Assembly: GCA_964346355.1 (NCBI GenBank)
Contig: CAYFUH010000001.1
Coordinates: 59,896-123,895, forward strand
Source: UBA6115 sp964346355
Lineage (GTDB): Bacteria; Bacillota; Clostridia; Christensenellales; Aristaeellaceae
Direction of reading: 5' to 3'
DNA length: 64,000 nucleotides
Shown here: one piece after another, positions 59,577 through 64,000 of the stretch
Numbering within the stretch: the stretch's first letter is position 1
Layout: each line of letters opens with the position of its first letter
The notes under the pieces: generated by a model
The model's database searches: none
What the model was told of the DNA's origin: nothing
Seen by the model: the letters and a program-made list of their open reading frames with translations, nothing else
Position numbers and translations under genes: made by a program

Positions 59577-60812
59577 ATGAGTATCCACCAGGACGCGCGG
59601 CAGATTATGGACGCGGCGCTGCTTGCGGCACAACCGGACAGCGCGGTACAAAACGCGTTGAAGGAAATCAAGCTCAATGAAAACGGCCGGCTGATTGTCG
59701 TCTCGCTTGGAAAGGCTGCCTGGCAGATGGCCAAGGCTGTGTCAGAAGCCCTGGGCGAGCGCATTAGCAAGGGCATTGTTATCACGAAGTATGATCATGT
59801 GATGCATGAGCTGCCCCGCTTTTTAATGCGGGAAGCCGGTCACCCCATCCCGGATGACAATTCCTTTGCCGCTACAGCCGAAGCCTTGGGGCTGGTGCAG
59901 GATCTGCACGAGCAGGACACGGTGCTTCTGCTGATTTCCGGCGGCGGATCGGCCCTTTTTGAGCAGCCTTTGATTGACCCGGAAGAACTAAAGGACATCA
60001 CCGACCAATTGCTGCGCGTTGGAGCGGATATTACAGAAATCAACACCTTGCGTAAGCGCTTATCCGCAGTGAAGGGCGGAAAATTTGCCCAAACCTGCCA
60101 GCCCGCACAGGTGGTATCCATCATTTTATCGGACATTATCGGTGATCCGCTTGATATGATCGCCTCCGGCCCTGCCTACCCCGACTCCTCCACCTGTGAG
60201 GACGCGATTCGAATCATCCATAAATATGATTTAAAGCTGTCCAATGATGCGATGAACCTGATGAATCAGGAAACACCCAAAAACCTGCCCTTTGTGACCA
60301 GCCTTGTGACAGGCAGTGTATCCGTATTATGCAAGGCAGCGGCAGAAAAGGCGGAGAAATTGGGCTATATCCCCCATATTCTGACTGCCAGCTTAGCCTG
60401 TGAAGCCAGGGAAGCCGGGCGGTTTTTAGGGGCGATTGCGCAATACCACCAAAACAGTGATCACAGCCTGGCCTTTATCGCCGGTGGGGAAACTGTTGTG
60501 CGCCTGACCGGCAAAGGCAAAGGCGGCAGAAACCAGGAGATTGCCCTCGCCGCCGCGAAGGAGATTAAGGGGCTGCGGGATACGCTGGTGTTTTCTTTGG
60601 GCAGTGACGGCACCGACGGCCCAACGGATGCCGCAGGCGGCATCACAGACGAACAAACCGCCAACAAACTGGCAGCCCTGGATTTGGATATTGATAACAT
60701 CTTGCAGGCAAACGACTCCTATCCAGCCTTAAAAGCAGTGGATGGCTTGATCATGTCTGGCCCTACCGGCACCAATGTCAATGATGTCAGCGTCCTGTTG
60801 ATCAAACGGTAA
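59577..60812 (+). CDS. gckA: Glycerate 2-kinase (GckA/MOFRL family)
   Basis: 411 residues. Phosphorylates D-glycerate, usually to 2-phosphoglycerate. DUF4147 domain: SLGKAAWQMAKAV, REAGHPIPD, LLISGGGSALF. MOFRL domain: AGGETVVRLTGKGKGGRNQE and GSDGTDGPTDAAG. GGAGGAAGGCT precedes ATG 59577. Single-gene unit with promoter and terminator. No partner genes such as tartronate semialdehyde reductase nearby. Confidence 0.93.
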   Translation: MSIHQDARQIMDAALLAAQPDSAVQNALKEIKLNENGRLIVVSLGKAAWQMAKAVSEALGERISKGIVITKYDHVMHELPRFLMREAGHPIPDDNSFAATAEALGLVQDLHEQDTVLLLISGGGSALFEQPLIDPEELKDITDQLLRVGADITEINTLRKRLSAVKGGKFAQTCQPAQVVSIILSDIIGDPLDMIASGPAYPDSSTCEDAIRIIHKYDLKLSNDAMNLMNQETPKNLPFVTSLVTGSVSVLCKAAAEKAEKLGYIPHILTASLACEAREAGRFLGAIAQYHQNSDHSLAFIAGGETVVRLTGKGKGGRNQEIALAAAKEIKGLRDTLVFSLGSDGTDGPTDAAGGITDEQTANKLAALDLDIDNILQANDSYPALKAVDGLIMSGPTGTNVNDVSVLLIKR

Positions 60813-60833
60813 GTTCACCATCACCAGCACAAC

Positions 60834-60861
60834 GCCCTGCGGATTGAGCTGCGGGGCTTTT
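60834..60861 (+). terminator. Terminator after glycerate kinase
   Basis: GCCCTGC (60834-60840) pairs with GCGGGGC (60851-60857), one G-U pair, followed by TTTT. Confidence 0.7.
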
Positions 60862-60878
60862 CTGTTTGTTCACTTCTC

Positions 60879-61589
60879 TTAGGACCGCTCACCGTAGATT
60901 TCCCGCCCAACGCGGATAATGGTGGCGCCTTCCTTGATGGCGGCTTCATAGCTGCCCGTCATACCCATGGACAGGTGCGTTAACCGGGCGTTCTCAAACT
61001 GCCAGGTTTGTGCCTGCTCCAGCAGCGTGCGCAGTTGGGCAAAATAATGCCGGGCTTCATCTTCTGTGTCGGTGATGGGCGGAATGGCCATCAAGCCCAG
61101 CACACGAATGTTGGGACAGGCTGCGGCTGCTTCCATCAAGGGCTTAAGCTCCTGCTGATGAACGCCAGCCTTACTGTCCTCCTGCGCCAGGTTTACTTCA
61201 ATCAGGATGTCCTGCACCAGGTTTTGTCGCGCTGCCTCCTTTTGGATGGCATTGAGCAGCCGAACCCGGTCCACGCTTTGGATGACATCCGCCGCGCCCA
61301 CCACCTGTCGCACCTTGTTGGTCTGCAGGTGGCCAATGAAATGGCAGGGCTTGCCTAAGTAGGCATCCGCCAGTTGATGCTCTCGCATCTCCTGCATACG
61401 GTTCTCACCAAATAAGTCAATCGGCAAGCTTGCGCTTATGCGCACCAGTTCGCTGGGCTGCGCTTTGCAGGCTGCGCATAAAGAGATGGCAGCAAGATCC
61501 CTGCCCGCTTCTTTTGCAGCCTGTTCCATGCGGTGCCGGATCCGATAGACCCGATCTGACAGTTCCTGTACACTTACATCTTTGATCAA
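60879..61589 (-). CDS. yggS: YggS/YlmE-family PLP-binding protein
   Basis: 236 residues. PLP homeostasis protein with alanine-racemase-like barrel. PLP Lys in CAACKAQPSE; GENRMQEM, HFIGHLQTNKV, LMAIPP and LSMGMTGSYEAAI follow the family order. The start TTG 61589 lies six bases after GGAGAG and two bases after the ywlG stop. Often next to sepF/ylm division genes in Gram-positive bacteria, but not here. Confidence 0.93.
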   Translation of the reverse strand: MIKDVSVQELSDRVYRIRHRMEQAAKEAGRDLAAISLCAACKAQPSELVRISASLPIDLFGENRMQEMREHQLADAYLGKPCHFIGHLQTNKVRQVVGAADVIQSVDRVRLLNAIQKEAARQNLVQDILIEVNLAQEDSKAGVHQQELKPLMEAAAACPNIRVLGLMAIPPITDTEDEARHYFAQLRTLLEQAQTWQFENARLTHLSMGMTGSYEAAIKEGATIIRVGREIYGERS

Positions 61590-61591
61590 TC

Positions 61592-62137
61592 TTATCTCTC
61601 CAGGTATTTCGCGCGCGCGCCGCCGATGAATTTGGGGCGCGTCCGGGCGCACAGGATGTTGGCCTGTCCGATTTTGGAAAGGCTCAGCCGCAGTGGTACC
61701 GCTACTTTTTTCAGGTGCATGCCAATGAATGTGCCGCCAATGTCGATGCCGGCATCCGCCAAAATCTCTTCCACTAAAACTGGCTCTGCCATGCGCTCAT
61801 ACACCGTGACCGGGAAGGAGCCGCCTGCGTCCGGCTGCGGAATTGCGTTGACAATCTCAAAACCAAATTTTTCAGCGACTGCCTTCTCCACCACCAGCGC
61901 GCGGTTCAAATGCTCGCAGCATTGCGCGGCTATGTGAATGCCCGCGTCCTGAAACACCGGCGCCATGCCCTCATAGGATGCCTGGGCTGCTTTGAGGCTG
62001 CTGCCTTTGCCGATACGCTCCCCCACCATTTCACTGGAGGAGCAGCCAATCACAACCAACTGCCCGGGCTGCAGCTTTGCGCCCATGACCAACTCAAGCG
62101 CTGCTTGCTCCGATTGTTGCTTAATTTCTTCAAACAT
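61592..62137 (-). CDS. ywlG: YwlG family protein (TIGR01440/DUF436)
   Basis: 181 residues. Conserved stretches are QLVVIGCSSSEMVGERIGKGSS, AAQCCEHLNRALV and IDIGGTFIGMHLKKVAVPLR. The family is widespread in Firmicutes and its function is not known to me. It lies two bases ahead of yggS. AAGGAG precedes the ATG; no consensus promoter was found. Confidence 0.9.
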   Translation of the reverse strand: MFEEIKQQSEQAALELVMGAKLQPGQLVVIGCSSSEMVGERIGKGSSLKAAQASYEGMAPVFQDAGIHIAAQCCEHLNRALVVEKAVAEKFGFEIVNAIPQPDAGGSFPVTVYERMAEPVLVEEILADAGIDIGGTFIGMHLKKVAVPLRLSLSKIGQANILCARTRPKFIGGARAKYLER

Positions 62138-62215
62138 TGTACCTTCTACTCCTTCTTAAAACGACTCTCAACGTATTCATCCTAACATATTTGATATGAT
62201 TAATCATGCGCCCCA

Positions 62216-62252
62216 ATAAAAAAACCGAAACCTGGCAAACAGATTTCGGGTT
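62216..62252 (-). terminator. Terminator of the Val-Asp-Phe-Gly-Cys tRNA block
   Basis: Minus strand AACCCGAAA (62252-62244) pairs with TTTCGGTT (62230-62223) with one bulge, followed by TTTTTTT-A. It lies five bases after the tRNA-Cys CCA. Confidence 0.8.
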
Positions 62253-62256
62253 TAAC

Positions 62257-62331
62257 TGGAGGCGCCACCCAGATTCGAACTGGGGAATAAAGGTTTTGCA
62301 GACCTTCGCCTTACCACTTGGCTATGGCGCC
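62257..62331 (-). tRNA. tRNA-Cys(GCA)
   Basis: 75-nt cloverleaf with acceptor GGCGCCA, anticodon loop CTGCAAA, discriminator U and encoded CCA. Last gene of the second tRNA block. Confidence 0.95.
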
Positions 62332-62334
62332 AAA

Positions 62335-62372
62335 TGAATGGACGCACCATCCCTGGACAGTGCGTCCATTCA
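62335..62372. repeat. Perfect 13-bp inverted repeat between tRNA-Gly and tRNA-Cys
   Basis: TGAATGGACGCAC (62335-62347), 12-base loop, GTGCGTCCATTCA (62360-62372). It fills the whole 45-base spacer and has no T tract. A processing or insulation hairpin is possible. Confidence 0.9.
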
Positions 62373-62376
62373 GATG

Positions 62377-62452
62377 TGGAGCGGTAGACGAGACTCGGAC
62401 TCGCGACCTCAACCTTGGCAAGGTTGCGCTCTACCAACTGAGCTACTACCGC
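62377..62452 (-). tRNA. tRNA-Gly(GCC)
   Basis: 76-nt cloverleaf; acceptor GCGGTAG / CTACCGC, anticodon loop TTGCCAA, encoded CCA. Confidence 0.95.
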
Positions 62453-62455
62453 AAA

Positions 62456-62531
62456 TGGTGCCTTGGGGCGGAATTGAACCACCGACACGTAGATTTTCAG
62501 TCTACTGCTCTACCGACTGAGCTACCAAGGC
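62456..62531 (-). tRNA. tRNA-Phe(GAA)
   Basis: 76-nt cloverleaf; acceptor GCCTTGG / CCAAGGC, anticodon loop CTGAAAA, A73 and encoded CCA. Confidence 0.95.
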
Positions 62532-62534
62532 ATG

Positions 62535-62611
62535 TGGCGACCCGGAAGGGGCTCGAACCCTCGACCTCCAGCGTGACAGGCTGGCATTCTAACCAACTGA
62601 ACTACCGGGCC
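62535..62611 (-). tRNA. tRNA-Asp(GTC), copy 1
   Basis: 77-nt cloverleaf; acceptor GGCCCGG / CCGGGTC, anticodon loop CTGTCAC, G73 and CCA. Identical to the copy at 63626-63702. Confidence 0.95.
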
Positions 62612-62615
62612 ACTG

Positions 62616-62691
62616 TGGTGGGAGCAACAGGGCTCGAACCTGTGACCCTCTGCTTGTAAGGCAGATGCTCTCCCAGCTGAGCTATGCTCCC
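62616..62691 (-). tRNA. tRNA-Val(TAC)
   Basis: 76-nt cloverleaf; acceptor GGGAGCA / TGCTCCC, anticodon loop CTTACAA, A73 and CCA. First gene of the second block. Confidence 0.95.
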
Positions 62692-62718
62692 CTTCGCGCT
62701 CCGAGGAGCCGCTTGACT

Positions 62719-62747
62719 ATACTATCCGCAAGTTGTGTTTTTGTCAA
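62719..62747 (-). promoter_or_regulatory. Promoter of the second tRNA block
   Basis: Minus strand TTGACA (62742-62747), 17 bp, TAGTAT (62719-62724), 27 bp upstream of tRNA-Val. Perfect -35. Confidence 0.65.
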
Positions 62748-62790
62748 GCACCATCCCGCCTGAAATTTTTGTTTCTGACAACCGCTGGTT

Positions 62791-63321
62791 TTACCCTTTG
62801 ATTTGTTTGAGCGCCCAAGCCTTCATGCAGTTGCTGATGGTCGTGATAGCCTCCTGCGCGCCGTAGAAAGCCTCCGTCGCGGTCTTCTTATCCTCCAACT
62901 CCTTGTAGACGGAAAAGAAATGGCGGATCTCCTCAAACATGTGCGGCGGCAGATCGCTAAGGTCCTTCCATTGATTCATCTGCGGCTCCTCAAAGGGAAT
63001 GGCGATGATCTTCTCATCCCGCTTGCCCTGGTCCAGCATGATCAGAACACCGATGGGATACACCTCCACCAGGCACAGGGGCACCAGAGGCTCCGTGCAC
63101 AACACCAGCACATCCAGGTGATCACCATCCTCAGACAGGGTCCTTGGAATGAAGCCATAGTTTGCCGGGTAATGGGTGGATGTATACAGGATGCGGTCCA
63201 GGCGGAGAAAACCCGTATTTTTATCAATCTCGTATTTGTTTTTGCTGCCCTTGGGGATTTCAATGACAGCGCGGAAATGCTCTGGCCGGATGTAGCCGGA
63301 AGGCAGTTGATCCCAATTCAT
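62791..63321 (-). CDS. ppa: Inorganic pyrophosphatase, family I
   Basis: 176 residues. Soluble Mg-dependent pyrophosphatase. Blocks: IEIPKGSKNKYEID, HYPANYGFIPRTLSEDGDHLDVLVL with the catalytic acidic set DGDHLD, and LDQGKRDEKIIAIP. Family I is the rarer form in Firmicutes, where family II is frequent. AAGGAGG lies before ATG 63321. It sits between two tRNA blocks on the same strand, with the upstream block ended by a terminator. A -10-like TATGAT lies about 40 bp upstream. Confidence 0.95.
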   Translation of the reverse strand: MNWDQLPSGYIRPEHFRAVIEIPKGSKNKYEIDKNTGFLRLDRILYTSTHYPANYGFIPRTLSEDGDHLDVLVLCTEPLVPLCLVEVYPIGVLIMLDQGKRDEKIIAIPFEEPQMNQWKDLSDLPPHMFEEIRHFFSVYKELEDKKTATEAFYGAQEAITTISNCMKAWALKQIKG

Positions 63322-63407
63322 GTCGGCCTCCTTATTACGTGTTCTGATTTGCGTATCATACCACAAAACAGCAGGTTTTAAAAACTGTCTATTGATTCGT
63401 ATCGAAA

Positions 63408-63441
63408 CAAAAAGACCGTCGTTTGCAACAAACAACGGTCT
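63408..63441 (-). terminator. Terminator of the Pro-Tyr tRNA block
   Basis: Minus strand AGACCGTTGTTTG (63441-63429), 3-base loop, CAAACGACGGTCT (63425-63413), then TTTTGTTT. Thirteen-base stem with one G-U pair. Confidence 0.92.
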
Positions 63442-63442
63442 G

Positions 63443-63527
63443 TGGTGGATGGGGGCGGATTCGAACCACCGAAGTCGTCGACGGCAGATTTACAGTCTGC
63501 TCCCTTTAGCCACTCGGGAACCCATCC
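63443..63527 (-). tRNA. tRNA-Tyr(GTA)
   Basis: 85-nt class II tRNA with a long variable arm; acceptor GGATGGG / CCCATCC, anticodon loop CTGTAAA, A73 and CCA. One base after tRNA-Thr. Confidence 0.95.
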
Positions 63528-63528
63528 A

Positions 63529-63604
63529 TGGGGCTGGTGAAGGGACTTGAACCCGCAACCTGCTGATTACAAATCAGCTGCTCTGCCAATTGAGCTACAC
63601 CAGC
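63529..63604 (-). tRNA. tRNA-Thr(TGT)
   Basis: 76-nt cloverleaf; acceptor GCTGGTG / CACCAGC, anticodon loop TTTGTAA. Base 73 reads C, followed by CCA; Thr tRNAs usually carry A or U there. Confidence 0.93.
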
Positions 63605-63625
63605 ACGACCCAACCAGCAGGAAAA

Positions 63626-63702
63626 TGGCGACCCGGAAGGGGCTCGAACCCTCGACCTCCAGCGTGACAGGCTGGCATTCTAACCAACTGAACTACCGGG
63701 CC
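63626..63702 (-). tRNA. tRNA-Asp(GTC), copy 2
   Basis: Identical in all 77 bases to copy 1; a block duplication or gene conversion is likely. Confidence 0.95.
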
Positions 63703-63708
63703 AGGAAG

Positions 63709-63785
63709 TGGTGGGCCTTCAGGGACTTGAACCCCGGACCAACCGGTTATGAGCCGGCCGCTCTGACCAACTGAGCTAAAGGCCC
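63709..63785 (-). tRNA. tRNA-Met(CAT), elongator or Ile2
   Basis: 77-nt cloverleaf; acceptor GGGCCTT / AAGGCCC, anticodon loop CTCATAA, A73 and CCA. The paired acceptor end rules out an initiator. CAT could be elongator Met or lysidine-modified Ile2; the sequence alone does not decide. Confidence 0.9.
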
Positions 63786-63820
63786 ATTCAGGTCCTGCTG
63801 GAACAAGCCAGAAGGAAAAG

Positions 63821-63895
63821 TGGTGACCCCGAGGGGACTCGAACCCCTGTTACCGCCGTGAAAGGGCGGTGTCTTAACCGCTTGACCACGGGGCC
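63821..63895 (-). tRNA. tRNA-Glu(TTC)
   Basis: 75-nt cloverleaf; acceptor GGCCCCG / CGGGGTC, anticodon loop CTTTCAC, A73 and CCA. Confidence 0.95.
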
Positions 63896-63919
63896 CCATG
63901 TCTTCAACCCGAGAAAAAT

Positions 63920-63996
63920 TGGTCGGGGTGAAGGGATTTGAACCCCCGGCCCCATGCTCCCAAAGCACGTGCGCTACCAGGCTGCGCTACACCCCG
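63920..63996 (-). tRNA. tRNA-Pro(TGG)
   Basis: 77-nt cloverleaf; acceptor CGGGGTG / CACCCCG, anticodon loop TTTGGGA, A73 and CCA. It is the first complete tRNA of the block; its promoter lies beyond the window. Confidence 0.95.
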
Positions 63997-64000
63997 AAGG

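Noticed and set aside
63626..63702. Second tRNA-Asp as an integration (att) site or phage-borne copy
   Set aside because: Full-length identical tRNA inside an ordinary tRNA block with no integrase or direct-repeat fragment nearby.

Overview
The window looks like chromosomal housekeeping DNA from a Gram-positive bacterium of the Clostridia type. The evidence is gene order and family membership: rimP-nusA-ylxR-ylxQ-infB-rbfA-nrnA-truB, plsX-acpP-rnc-smc-ftsY and darA-holB-ricT in Firmicutes order; a SAM-I riboswitch in front of metK; c-di-AMP genes (pgpH, darA); a ywlG-family gene; and GGAGG-type ribosome binding sites before almost every gene. Non-AUG starts are common. I cannot name the genus. 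I saw no phage, transposon, integrase, CRISPR array or rRNA operon, and coding density is very high.

Layout. 1-5023 (minus): envelope genes, namely an L,D-transpeptidase followed by an MBOAT / DHHW / SGNH set that looks like an extracytoplasmic O-acylation cassette; the last gene runs off the window. 5196-10246 (plus): ruvC-ruvA-ruvB-queA, then pseudouridine catabolism (psuK-like, psuG). 10224-11231 (minus): an HD protein and rpsT. 11309-17573 (plus): phoH-pgpH-[ybeY fused to cytidine deaminase]-era-apbE. 17639-23854 (minus): GntR regulator, fhs, Lrp regulator, aminotransferase, CapA and a degenerate isopropylmalate-dehydrogenase-like protein. 23977-31471 (minus): the nusA-infB operon with a leader hairpin. 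31517-33468 (plus): tyrS, yigZ. 33517-35260 (minus): RluA-type pseudouridine synthase and a HAD phosphatase. 35406-40056 (plus): a branched-chain amino-acid-type ABC importer with LivM and LivG fused. 40117-42126: metK (minus, SAM-I riboswitch) and udk (plus) fire from overlapping divergent promoters. 42127-44348: mntP (minus) and a lipoprotein with four peptidoglycan-binding repeats (plus). 44418-50920 (minus): plsX-acpP-rnc-smc-ftsY. 50958-55067 (plus): darA-holB-ricT-pepF. 55138-59421 (minus): a TIM-barrel epimerase-like gene and an FHA / RodA-FtsW / PBP cell-wall module. 59512-60812 (plus): glycerate 2-kinase. 60879-62137 (minus): yggS and ywlG. 62216-63996 (minus): eleven tRNA genes in two blocks around ppa.

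Themes. Translation and RNA handling dominate (11 tRNAs, tyrS, infB, rimP, rbfA, era, ybeY, truB, an RluA enzyme, queA, rnc, ylxR, nusA, rpsT). Cell-wall building and modification is the second theme. c-di-AMP turnover and sensing (PgpH, NrnA-type DHH enzyme, DarA) is a third.

Nothing here is clearly a new defence or mobile system. The most unusual items are the catalytically degenerate isopropylmalate-dehydrogenase relative next to CapA, the YbeY-cytidine deaminase fusion, the cysteine-rich tail of the L,D-transpeptidase, and several regulatory structures (rimP leader, shared metK/udk promoter, mntP operator, acpP-rnc hairpin).
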